Below are positions 34,879-43,215 of a stretch of DNA of 64,000 bases, one piece after another. Positions within the stretch are counted from its first letter, which is position 1; the number at the start of each line of letters is the position of its first letter. This stretch comes from CAILHX01 sp964511385. GTDB lineage: Bacteria; Pseudomonadota; Gammaproteobacteria; Burkholderiales; Methylophilaceae. Made by a program: the position numbers and the translations under genes. The notes beneath the pieces were generated by a model, which saw only the letters and a list, made by a program, of their open reading frames with translations, did no database searches and was not told the origin of the DNA. The stretch lies in contig CAZEFE010000010.1 in the NCBI GenBank assembly GCA_964511385.1, forward strand, positions 24,481 to 88,480. Direction: 5' to 3'.

Positions 34879-35376
34879 ATGAATGATATAACACTGGAAC
34901 TGGCAGACGAAGCTGCCACGCTCAGCTTAGGCGCCAAGCTGGCAAAAGCCATCCGACCGGGGCTGGTCGTGTTTTTGCACGGCGACTTGGGCGCGGGCAA
35001 AACCACGCTGAGCCGGGGCTTGCTGCATGGCGCCGGTTTTTCCGGCCGGGTGAAAAGCCCGACATATACGCTGGTTGAGCCTTACGTGGTTTCCGGGGTT
35101 GACCTGTACCACTTTGATTTGTATCGGTTTACCGATGCGGAGGAGTGGGAGGCGGCAGGTTTCCGCGAGTACTTCAACGCAGATTCCATCTGCCTGGTAG
35201 AGTGGCCGGAAAAAGCCGCAGAAATTTTGCCGAAACCGGATTGGGACATCTTTCTTTCGGTGTGCAATCTTGGGAAAATACCAGGCCATGGGGCCGGTGA
35301 AATACTGGGCCGTAAGGCTTCGATTGTTGCTAATACCGAGTTGGGAATTAAATGCCTGAAACAATTGCCAGAATAA
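34879..35376 (+). CDS. tsaE: tRNA threonylcarbamoyladenosine biosynthesis ATPase TsaE
   Basis: 165 aa. With TsaB and TsaD it makes t6A37 in tRNAs that read ANN codons. Walker A is LHGDLGAGKTTLSRGLL; also KSPTYTLVEPYV and the family block YHFDLYRFTDAEEWEAAGFREY. The C-terminal end overlaps amiC by 25 bases. It starts head to head with queG, so its promoter must lie inside queG, or the two share a very short palindromic start region (ATGCATG). Confidence 0.94.
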   Translation: MNDITLELADEAATLSLGAKLAKAIRPGLVVFLHGDLGAGKTTLSRGLLHGAGFSGRVKSPTYTLVEPYVVSGVDLYHFDLYRFTDAEEWEAAGFREYFNADSICLVEWPEKAAEILPKPDWDIFLSVCNLGKIPGHGAGEILGRKASIVANTELGIKCLKQLPE

Positions 35377-36746
35377 TCCTCGCCGCGCTGCTGAGCATGG
35401 CGCTCACCGGCCATGCCGCCAGCGCCGAATTGATTGCCGCACGCGTATGGCCGGGTTCGGACTACACCCGCATCACCTTCGAATCCAGCAAGCCGCTGAC
35501 GCACCGCATGACGCAACTGGCCAACCCCGAGCGGCTGGTGCTGGATATCGACGAAATTGCGCTGAACGAGGTGCTGAAATCGCTGACCACCAAAATCCAG
35601 GGCAGCGACCCCTATATCAAGGCCGTGCGCACCGGTATTTTCAAAAAAGGCACGGTGCGCGTGGTGATTGACCTCAAGACGAAGATCAACCCCAAGCTGT
35701 TTGCCCTCAAGCCCGCAGGACAATACAAGGATCGCCTGGTACTGGACATTTACCCCGAGCAAGACCCGCTGATGGCGTTGCTGGAAAAAAGTACCCCCGC
35801 TTTGCCGCCGGAAGCCCCTGCCAGCGAGCCGGGTGGCTGGTCACCAGGCAAGGATGTTGCGATCGCGCCGCCGGCTGAGCCGAAGGCGGAGAAACCGGCG
35901 GAAAAGGCGGTAGAACCCCCTGCGGAGAAACCGGTAGCCAAACCCACTGAAAAAAGCGCGGAAACGGGTGCGGAAAAGCCAGCCGACACCGCCGACGAAC
36001 CCGCTGATGAAACACCGATACCGAAAGTGGACCGCCTGATCACCATCGCCATTGATGCCGGTCACGGCGGCGAAGACCCCGGCGCGCGCGGTGCCAACGG
36101 TTCCCATGAAAAAGACATCACGCTGGCCATCGCCAAAAAACTCAAAGCCAGGGTGGATAGCGTACCCGGCATGCGCGCGGTGCTGACGCGCGACGGGGAT
36201 TACTTCATCCCGCTGCACGGGCGCGTGGTCAAGGCGCGCAAGCTGCAGGCCGACCTGTTCGTGTCCATCCATGCCGATGCCTTCGTCCGTCCCGACGCAC
36301 GCGGTTCCTCGGTGTTTGCCTTGTCCGAGCGCGGCGCCACCAGCACCATGGCGCGCTACCTGGCCAAGAAGGAAAACGAATCCGACCTGATCGGCGGCGT
36401 CAGCCTGGACGACAAGGACCCCAACCTGGCCAGGACGTTGCTGGACCTGTCGCAAACCGCCACCATCAACGACAGCCTGAAACTCGGCAAAGCCGTGCTG
36501 GGGCGGCTGGGCGAAATCAACAACCTGCACAAAAACTCTGTCGAGCAGGCCGGTTTTGCCGTGCTGAAATCCCCCGACATTCCCTCCATCCTGGTGGAAA
36601 CCGCTTTCATCAGTAATCCCGAGGAAGAGCGCCGCCTCAACAGCGAGGAATACCGCGACAAAATGGCCAGGGCCATCCTGGCCGGCATCAAGAAGTACTT
36701 TGCCTCCAACCCGCCGCTGGCAAAATCCAAGCTGGCGCAGGAATAG
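35352..36746 (+). CDS. amiC: N-acetylmuramoyl-L-alanine amidase (AmiC type)
   Basis: 464 aa. Signal peptide (IARIILAALLSMALTGHAAS), then an AMIN domain (about residues 30-130) for septal wall targeting, a Pro/Glu/Ala/Lys-rich linker (about 145-220) and the Amidase_3 zinc domain (about 230-450) with IAIDAGHGGEDPGA, the Glu in GSHEKDITLAIAK, SIHADAF and the final VETAFISNPEEE. It cuts peptide side chains off peptidoglycan to split daughter cells. Part of the tsaE-amiC-mutL group common in proteobacteria. Confidence 0.95.
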   Translation: MPETIARIILAALLSMALTGHAASAELIAARVWPGSDYTRITFESSKPLTHRMTQLANPERLVLDIDEIALNEVLKSLTTKIQGSDPYIKAVRTGIFKKGTVRVVIDLKTKINPKLFALKPAGQYKDRLVLDIYPEQDPLMALLEKSTPALPPEAPASEPGGWSPGKDVAIAPPAEPKAEKPAEKAVEPPAEKPVAKPTEKSAETGAEKPADTADEPADETPIPKVDRLITIAIDAGHGGEDPGARGANGSHEKDITLAIAKKLKARVDSVPGMRAVLTRDGDYFIPLHGRVVKARKLQADLFVSIHADAFVRPDARGSSVFALSERGATSTMARYLAKKENESDLIGGVSLDDKDPNLARTLLDLSQTATINDSLKLGKAVLGRLGEINNLHKNSVEQAGFAVLKSPDIPSILVETAFISNPEEERRLNSEEYRDKMARAILAGIKKYFASNPPLAKSKLAQE

Positions 36747-36749
36747 GGG

Positions 36750-38525
36750 ATGCCGCTCTCATGGAATGAGATCAAGACCCGTGCGCTGGGGTTTTCCAAG
36801 CAGTGGGCCGATGCCCATTACGAAGACGGCCAGGCCAAGCCTTTCCTGATTGATTTCTTCGAGGTGTTCGGCATCACCAACAAGCGTATCGCCAGCTTCG
36901 AGCACAACGTCAAGAAGTACGGCAATAAAGACGGTTATGTGGATTTGTTCTGGCCGGGTATCCTGCTGGTGGAGATGAAATCGCGCGGCAAGAACCTTGA
37001 CCGTGCCTACAGCCAGGCGCTGGATTACTTTCCCGGTATTGCCGAGCGCGATCTGCCGCAATATGTGCTGGTGTGTGATTTCGCGCGATTTGAGTTGCAT
37101 GACCTCAAGGATGGCAGCATTGCTCAGTTCAACTTGGCTGACCTCTACAAAAACGTCAAGCTGTTCGGCTTCATCGCCGGCTACCAGACGCAGGTCATCA
37201 AGCCGCAAGACCCCATCAACATCCGCGCTGCCGAGCGCATGGGCAGGCTGCATGATGCGCTCAAGGCGGTGGGCTATGAAGGCCATCCACTGGAGCTTTA
37301 CCTGGTGCGGCTGCTGTTCTGCCTGTTTGCCGAAGACACCAGCATCTTCGAAAAACGCCTGTTTCAGGATTACATCGAAAATAAGACCAAAGAGGATGGC
37401 AGTGACCTTGCGCATCACATCAGCACGCTGTTCTACGTGCTCAACACGCCTTATGACAAGCGCCTGAAAAACCTCGACGAAGACCTGGCAGCTTTTCCCT
37501 ACGTCAACGGCAAACTGTTCGAGGAACAGTTACCCCCAGCTGCGTTCGACAGCAAAATGCGCGAAGCCCTGCTGGACCTGTGCGCGCTGGATTGGAGCGT
37601 CATCTCGCCCGCCATCTTCGGCAGCCTGTTCCAGAGCATCATGGACGAAAAGGCCCGCCGCAACCTCGGCGCGCATTACACGTCGGAAGAAAACATCCTC
37701 AAGCTCATCAAGCCGCTATTCCTCGATGCGCTGTGGGCCGAGTTCGACAAGGTCAAGGGCAACAAGAACCGCCTGTTCGAGTTCCACAAAAAACTGCGCG
37801 GCCTGACCTTTCTCGACCCCGCCTGCGGCTGCGGCAACTTCCTCGTCATCACCTACCGCGAACTGCGCCTGCTGGAACTCGAAGTCCTGCGCGCCTCGCA
37901 CACCCACGGCCAGCAGGTGCTGGACGTGCAGCAGTTGATTAACGTGGACGTGGATCAGTTCTACGGTATCGAAATCGAGGAATTCCCCGCCCAGATCGCC
38001 CAGGTCGCGCTGTGGCTCACCGACCACCAGATGAACATGCGCGTATCGGAGGAATTCGGCAGCTACTACGCCCGCATTCCGCTCAAGGCCACGCCGCACA
38101 TCGTCTGCGGCAATGCGCTGCGGCTGGATTGGGCGGAGGTGTTGCCGCCGGAGCGCTGTGCTTATGTGCTGGGCAATCCGCCGTTCTTGGGTAAAACCTA
38201 TCAGTCAACAGAACAAAAAAGCGATATGCAGTTGGTATGCAGGGATATTAAAAATGCTGGGTTGTTGGATTTTGTTGCGGCTTGGTACATAAAAGCAGCG
38301 CGATATTTGGACAGCAGAGCAGAGCAGAGCAGAGCAGAGCAGAGCAATTATACCAAGCCAATCAGACCAAATGTGCATTCGTTTCCACCAATAGCATCAC
38401 CCAGGGCGAACAGGTGGGCGTGCTGTGGGGCTGGCTGCTGGCGCAAGGCGTCAAAATCCATTTCGCCCACCGCACCTTTAGCTGGAGCAACGAGGCCAAG
38501 GGCAAGGCCGCCGTGCATTGCGTGA
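36750..38525 (+). CDS. MmeI-like (type IIL) restriction-methyltransferase, N-terminal part, frame-interrupted
   Basis: 591 aa in this frame, the last about 60 out of frame. Domains: PD-(D/E)XK nuclease with D65-x9-E75-x-K77 (in YVDLFWPGILLVEMKS), the same spacing as MmeI D70/E80/K82; a helical spacer (about 150-300); then the N6-adenine methyltransferase with motif I FLDPACGCGNF (D356) and motif IV NPPF (476-479). Translation then enters an (AGAGC)6 tract at 38313-38346 and leaves the proper frame, ending at 38525. Removing one repeat unit (or adding two) joins it to the rest at 38346-39532, giving 925 aa; MmeI has 919. In the present state the target-recognition domain is not made, so neither cutting nor methylation is expected. 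It lies 3 bases after amiC and is probably cotranscribed. Confidence 0.9.
   Translation: MPLSWNEIKTRALGFSKQWADAHYEDGQAKPFLIDFFEVFGITNKRIASFEHNVKKYGNKDGYVDLFWPGILLVEMKSRGKNLDRAYSQALDYFPGIAERDLPQYVLVCDFARFELHDLKDGSIAQFNLADLYKNVKLFGFIAGYQTQVIKPQDPINIRAAERMGRLHDALKAVGYEGHPLELYLVRLLFCLFAEDTSIFEKRLFQDYIENKTKEDGSDLAHHISTLFYVLNTPYDKRLKNLDEDLAAFPYVNGKLFEEQLPPAAFDSKMREALLDLCALDWSVISPAIFGSLFQSIMDEKARRNLGAHYTSEENILKLIKPLFLDALWAEFDKVKGNKNRLFEFHKKLRGLTFLDPACGCGNFLVITYRELRLLELEVLRASHTHGQQVLDVQQLINVDVDQFYGIEIEEFPAQIAQVALWLTDHQMNMRVSEEFGSYYARIPLKATPHIVCGNALRLDWAEVLPPERCAYVLGNPPFLGKTYQSTEQKSDMQLVCRDIKNAGLLDFVAAWYIKAARYLDSRAEQSRAEQSNYTKPIRPNVHSFPPIASPRANRWACCGAGCWRKASKSISPTAPLAGATRPRARPPCIA
38313..38346 (+). 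repeat. Pentanucleotide tandem repeat (AGAGC)6 inside the R-M gene
   Basis: Six exact AGAGC units (38316-38345) with matching bases AGC before and A after. Because 5 is not a multiple of 3, gain or loss of a unit shifts the frame. The tract has no stop codon in any forward frame and encodes the cycle S-R-A-E-Q. It lies between methyltransferase motif IV and the target-recognition domain. With 5 or 8 units the flanking frames are continuous; with 6, as here, they are not. Confidence 0.95.
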
Positions 38526-39532
38526 TTGTCGGTTTTGGCTTACAGGATGTCGCCGACAAGGTAATTTATGAGTATGAAGACATCAAGGGCGAGCCGCATG
38601 CTTTAAAAGCAAAAAATATTAATCCCTATTTGGTGGATGCACCTGACTTGGTGCTGGGCAAAACGCGTAGCCCAATTTGCATGGCGCCTGAAATGACTTA
38701 TGGCAGCAAGCCTGCTGATGGTGGAAACCTGATATTGACGGCGCAGGAAAAATCCGAATTATTGGCAGTTGAACCGACAGCAAAGGACTATATTCGGCCT
38801 TATATCGGTTCTGAAGAACTAATTAACGGGAATGGGCGGTATTGTCTTTGGCTGAAAGGTGCCAACCCACAGGCATTGCGTCAAATGCCTCAGGTTATGG
38901 CACGGATTGAGGCTGTGCGTAAAATGCGTCAAGCCAGCACGGATGCCAATACTCAAAACTGGGCTAACCAACCGAGTGAGTTTCAAACAGACAGACAACC
39001 GGATGCAGATTATTTGGCAATTCCAGAAGTGTCATCCGAGCGCCGCCAATATATTCCGATAGGCTTTCTTTCCAATCATGTTGTTGCAAGCAATCTTCTT
39101 TACACGATTGGAAATGCAGAGCGGTTTCATTTCGGTGTTTTGACTTCCACCATGCACAACGCTTGGGTGCGCTCTGTCTGTGGGCGTTTGAAAAGCGATT
39201 TTCGCTATTCCGCCAGCATTGTCTACAACAACTTCCCCTGGCCCGACCCCAGCAACAAACAGCAAGCCACCATCGAAGTCGCCGCCCAAACCGTGCTGGA
39301 TGCCCGCGCCGCGCACCCCGGCGCGACGTTGGCCGACCTCTACGACCCACTGACCATGCCGCCCGATTTGCTCAAGGCACACCAGACGCTGGACCGTGCC
39401 GTGGATGCCGCTTACGGCTACAAGGGCGCCGCTACTGACGCCGCGCGCGTGGCCTTTCTATTTGAACGTTATCAGCAGATCACTTCGCTGCTGCCCGCTG
39501 AAAAACCCAAACGACCACGCAACAGAAAATAA
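38346..39532 (+). CDS. MmeI-like restriction-methyltransferase, C-terminal part (target-recognition domain)
   Basis: This frame is open from 38282, but the first codons are only the repeat read in another frame and no ribosome site is seen, so it is likely not translated by itself. It begins in continuity with the methyltransferase (KCAFVSTNSITQGEQVGVLW), then holds the target-recognition domain (about 38560-39200) and a C-terminal helical part ending in basic KPKRPRNRK. The block YRYSASIVYNNFPWP-like (FRYSASIVYNNFPWPDPS) and LYDPLTMPPDLLKAHQ are typical of the type IIL C-terminus. The target-recognition part is visibly richer in A and T than its flanks. Confidence 0.85.
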
Positions 39533-39536
39533 AAAA

Positions 39537-39560
39537 GCATGGCTTCCTGCAAAGCCATGC
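39537..39560 (+). terminator. Terminator after the R-M gene
   Basis: GCATGGCTT and AAGCCATGC form a perfect 9-bp stem with a 6-base loop, 4 bases after the stop codon. It is preceded by six A residues and followed after a few bases by GGTTTT, so it may work in both directions. Confidence 0.65.
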
Positions 39561-39842
39561 CAGTGGTTTTGATTGGGTCTGGTGTGTCAGGCACCCGGTC
39601 TTCTATCGCCACGAGCGAAAGGATAGCTAATGGCTGGGTGAGATTCAAGTTATGGATCGTCATGACAGGTATTCAGGGGGGGGGCATCAGCAGCTTGCCT
39701 TATGGATGATCTGGTCCAGACACACTTCCATAGTTCAACTTGTTGATTATATTAAGTTATTAGTAAAGATTAAAAATAACATCACAGGATTGATCTTATT
39801 TGGTAAACTTTCGCATCACATCGTTGATGCTAATTGATAAAT
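39561..39842. other. AT-rich spacer with a G9 tract
   Basis: About 280 bases between the R-M terminator and the AAA ATPase gene. A run of nine G residues stands at 39676-39684, and the last 130 bases are clearly A/T-rich compared with the surroundings. A 61-codon frame at 39652-39837 crosses the G-run but has no ribosome site or recognisable feature and is not called as a gene. No clear promoter was identified. Confidence 0.6.
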
Positions 39843-41276
39843 ATGCTTCAAGTCTCTGAAAAAGAAATAGAAAGCCGATTGCGTCTGGATAACCCCTGGT
39901 GGCAGGCGGGTAGTGGCATTGAACCTGACCATCAGGCACTTCCACGTCGAGCTTACCTGGTGGATTTTTCGCGTTTGGTGCGTCAATCGGAAGTCAATCG
40001 GGCGGTTGTTTTGCTCGGGCCACGCCGCGTCGGGAAAACCATCCTGGTGTATCACGCGATCCAGGATTTGCTGGACGGGCAGCAAGCCAGCGGTACCGAT
40101 ATCCTGTATGTCTCGCTGGAGACACCGCTTTATACCGGGCTATCGCTGGAGGCGATTGTGACGCGTTTCCAGAAGATGTTTCACCGCCCGGAAGGCTCGC
40201 GGCTGTATGTGTTTTTCGATGAAATCCAGTATCTGAAAGGGTGGGAGGTTCATCTCAAGTCGCTGGTGGATAGTTATCGCGGTATCAGGTTTGTCGCGAC
40301 GGGTTCGGCCGCGGCGGCGCTCAAGGCCAAGAGCGTGGAATCGGGCGCGGGCCGGTTTACCGAGTTTGTGTTGCCGCCGCTGACATTTGCCGAGTATTTG
40401 CGTTTTATCGGGCGGGAGGACGAATTAATCCGGGAGGAAGGCGAGGAGCGCGGTACCTTGCATTACAGCAGCAACGATTTACACGGCTTGAATGATGCGT
40501 TTATTGATTACCTTAATTTCGGTGGGTACCCTGAAGCGGTGTTCTCAGAACTGGTGCGCCGGAATCCCCGGCGCTACATCAAGAGCGACATTATTGACAA
40601 GGTGCTGCTACGGGATTTGCCTATCCTTTACGGCATTACCGATATTCAGGAGTTGAATAGTTTATTCAATACGCTGGCGTATAACACCGGGCAGGAGTTG
40701 AGCCTGGAAGCCCTGTCCAAGACATCGCATGTGGCGAAAAACACGCTGGTGAAATATCTGGAGTATCTTGAAGCGGCTTTCCTGATCCGGCGTATCCATC
40801 GCGTGGATCAGGATGCCGCGCATTTCAAGCGCGCCACGACATTCAAGGTATACCTGACCAACCCGACCATGCGCGCGGCACTGTTCGGCCCGGTGGATGA
40901 ACATCACGAGGCTATCGGTCATCTGGTGGAAACAGCGGTATTCAGCCAATGGCTGCACAACGCGGCTTTTGTGGATTCGCTTTACTATGCCCGCTGGAAG
41001 AGCGGCGAAGTGGATTTAGTCAGCCTGGACGCGCAGCAACGCCCACGCTTTGCAGTAGAGGTCAAATGGTCTGACCGGCCATTTGACGATCCCAAGCAGA
41101 TCAAGGGGTTGCTGGATTTTTCCAGGAAGAATCCATTGGGCCGCGTCCCCATGGTGACGACTTATTCAAGGGCAGGCATCAAGACGATGGCGGGCATCGA
41201 GATCGAGTTTTCTCCCAGCAGCCTCCATTGCTACACCGTGGCAAAAAATACGTTGGAAAGAAAAAGAGCAAACTAA
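39843..41276 (+). CDS. AAA_14 / DUF4143 ATPase
   Basis: 477 aa from the ATG (a TTG three codons earlier is possible; no Shine-Dalgarno is seen for either). Walker A VVLLGPRRVGKT (residues 56-66), Walker B LYVFFDEIQ (D126, E127), sensor region FVATGSAAAALKAKS, then the C-terminal DUF4143 (about 190-477) with a PD-(D/E)XK-like core D391 ... E406-V-K408 in GEVDLV and FAVEVKW. Such proteins are widespread in accessory DNA and their role is not established; a defence or stress role beside an R-M gene is a guess. Its TAA overlaps the mutL ATG by one base. Confidence 0.85.
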   Translation: MLQVSEKEIESRLRLDNPWWQAGSGIEPDHQALPRRAYLVDFSRLVRQSEVNRAVVLLGPRRVGKTILVYHAIQDLLDGQQASGTDILYVSLETPLYTGLSLEAIVTRFQKMFHRPEGSRLYVFFDEIQYLKGWEVHLKSLVDSYRGIRFVATGSAAAALKAKSVESGAGRFTEFVLPPLTFAEYLRFIGREDELIREEGEERGTLHYSSNDLHGLNDAFIDYLNFGGYPEAVFSELVRRNPRRYIKSDIIDKVLLRDLPILYGITDIQELNSLFNTLAYNTGQELSLEALSKTSHVAKNTLVKYLEYLEAAFLIRRIHRVDQDAAHFKRATTFKVYLTNPTMRAALFGPVDEHHEAIGHLVETAVFSQWLHNAAFVDSLYYARWKSGEVDLVSLDAQQRPRFAVEVKWSDRPFDDPKQIKGLLDFSRKNPLGRVPMVTTYSRAGIKTMAGIEIEFSPSSLHCYTVAKNTLERKRAN

Positions 41277-43069
41277 TGCCTTCCATTCATCTACTTCCCG
41301 ACGTCCTCATCAGCCAGATTGCGGCTGGGGAGGTGGTCGAACGCCCGGCATCGGCGTTGAAAGAACTGCTGGAAAACAGCCTGGATGCGGGTTCCACGGC
41401 AATCGAGGTGTCGCTGGTCAATGGCGGCGTGAAACAGCTCAGGGTGAGCGACAACGGCGGCGGCATCCCCAAGGAAGAGCTTCCCTTGGCGCTGGCGCGG
41501 CATGCCACCAGCAAAATCGGCTCGCTGGACGACCTGGAAAATGTGCGCAGTTTGGGCTTTCGCGGCGAGGCGCTGGCGAGTATTGCCTCCATTTCGCGCC
41601 TGAGTCTGACCAGCCGCAGCCCTGAAGCACGCCACGCCTGGCGCATTGCGGTAGACGGCGGCAACCTGAGCGAGATCCAGCCTGCTGCGCTGGATGCCGG
41701 CACCACGCTGGAAGTGAACGACCTGTACTTCAATACCCCGGCACGACGCAAGTTCCTGAAAACCGAGGCTACCGAATTCGGCCATTGCGAAGAAGCTTTC
41801 AAGCGCATGGCCTTGTCGCGCGCGGATGTGACGTTTTCGCTTAGCCACAACAACCGCGCTTTATGGCGGTTAATGGCGGCAGAGCCGCTGCGGCGCATTT
41901 CCGAGATTCTGGGCGAGGAGTTCAGTGAACATGCGGTGATGCTGGACGAATCCGCCGGCGGGATGCGGCTGTGGGGCATGGCGGCCAGGCCGGCGTATTC
42001 CAAGCTGTCGCGCGATGCGCAGTATTGCTTTGTGAATGGCCGTTTCGTGCGCGACAAGCTGCTGGCACACGCCATCCGCCAGGCGTACCAGGACGTGCTG
42101 CACCATGAACGCCACCCGGCGTTTGTACTGTTCCTGGAACTGGACCCCGCCGGGGTGGACGTCAACGTGCATCCGGCCAAGACCGAGGTGCGCTTCCGCG
42201 AGTCGCAAGGCATTCACCGGTTTGTGTTCCATGCCTTGCACCGGGCGCTGGCTCCTTCCGTGAGCGGGGCGACGGCGGCGGGCAGCGCGGATGCGACTGA
42301 ACCCGCGGCCGGTTACCAAAGCAGTGTGGCCGCCGGTGGTTATGCGGCGCCATACCAGCCGCAAATCCCGTTGCGGGCGGGGGAGGGCGAGTCTTTTTAC
42401 CAGACGTTGTTTGGCGGCGCCAATGTTGCGACCGGCGCATCCACCAGCCAATTCCCTCCGGCAAAAGCGGAACCGCAGGCGCAGGAGTTTCCGCTGGGCT
42501 TCGCCATCGGGCAGTTGCACGGCGTTTATGTGCTGGCGCAGAACAGCAATGGGTTGGTCGTGGTGGATATGCATGCCGCGCACGAGCGCATCATGTACGA
42601 GCGGCTGAAAAATGCGCTGGATGCCAATGCGGTGACCATGCAGCCGCTCCTGCTGCCGATCAGCTTCCAGGCTGATCGGCTCGAGGTCGCGGTGGCGGAG
42701 GAACAGTCTGCCACCCTGCAAAACCTAGGCTTCGAACTGGCCGTGCTGTCGCCGACCACGCTGGCGGTACGGGCGGTGCCAGCCATGCTGGGCGATTCCG
42801 ATGCCGTGGCGCTGGCGCGCGACGTGCTGCGGGATATCCGCGAGTTCGGTGGTAGCCGTGTACTGACTGAGCGCCGCAACGAACTGCTGGCGACGATGGC
42901 CTGCCACGCCGCCGTGCGCGCCAACCGCAGCTTGACCATGACCGAAATGAATGCTTTGCTGCGTGACATGGAAGCCACTGAACGCTCAGACCAGTGCAAT
43001 CACGGCAGGCCGACTTGGTTCCAGGTGAGCATGGGTGACCTGGATAAAATGTTCATGCGCGGCAAGTAA
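41276..43069 (+). CDS. mutL: DNA mismatch repair protein MutL
   Basis: 597 aa. N-terminal GHKL ATPase with AAGEVVERPASALKELLENSLDAG, SDNGGGIPKEEL and LGFRGEALASIASIS; Pro/Ala-rich linker (about 335-410); C-terminal dimerisation part with the endonuclease motif DMHAAHERIMYE (D-x-H-A-x2-E-x4-E) and CNHGRP. The motif indicates a nicking MutL, as in bacteria without MutH. The ATG overlaps the stop of the AAA ATPase gene and the Shine-Dalgarno is weak, so expression may depend on coupling to that accessory gene. Confidence 0.95.
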   Translation: MPSIHLLPDVLISQIAAGEVVERPASALKELLENSLDAGSTAIEVSLVNGGVKQLRVSDNGGGIPKEELPLALARHATSKIGSLDDLENVRSLGFRGEALASIASISRLSLTSRSPEARHAWRIAVDGGNLSEIQPAALDAGTTLEVNDLYFNTPARRKFLKTEATEFGHCEEAFKRMALSRADVTFSLSHNNRALWRLMAAEPLRRISEILGEEFSEHAVMLDESAGGMRLWGMAARPAYSKLSRDAQYCFVNGRFVRDKLLAHAIRQAYQDVLHHERHPAFVLFLELDPAGVDVNVHPAKTEVRFRESQGIHRFVFHALHRALAPSVSGATAAGSADATEPAAGYQSSVAAGGYAAPYQPQIPLRAGEGESFYQTLFGGANVATGASTSQFPPAKAEPQAQEFPLGFAIGQLHGVYVLAQNSNGLVVVDMHAAHERIMYERLKNALDANAVTMQPLLLPISFQADRLEVAVAEEQSATLQNLGFELAVLSPTTLAVRAVPAMLGDSDAVALARDVLRDIREFGGSRVLTERRNELLATMACHAAVRANRSLTMTEMNALLRDMEATERSDQCNHGRPTWFQVSMGDLDKMFMRGK

Positions 43070-43215
43070 GCCGGGCCTGGTAATTCCTGGCACGGGTTCC
43101 AAAAGGGTAACCTTTGCGCTAATATCATGAGCTAGTTTTTTGGCAGGCACTTTGATTTTTAACCGATTGAATTTAAATAAAATTATTTGGTTCCATTGTT
43201 TCAAAGGTAAAAACA

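Noticed and set aside
38282..38345. Separate start for the second half of the R-M gene (TTG at 38282)
   Set aside because: No ribosome site, and the first residues are only the repeat and upstream methyltransferase read out of frame. The continuous-protein reading explains both frames and the family length.
38313..38346. Tandem repeat as a CRISPR or satellite
   Set aside because: Units are 5 bases without spacers and lie inside a coding frame; a slippage tract explains it.
39652..39837. 61-codon frame containing the G9 tract
   Set aside because: No Shine-Dalgarno, no recognisable features and a long AT-rich tail of non-protein character; kept only as spacer.
43130..43150. TGGCAGGCACTTTGAT as a second sigma-54 promoter before the HD gene
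   Set aside because: It lacks the essential GC at -12 and differs at another conserved position; no activator site is nearby.
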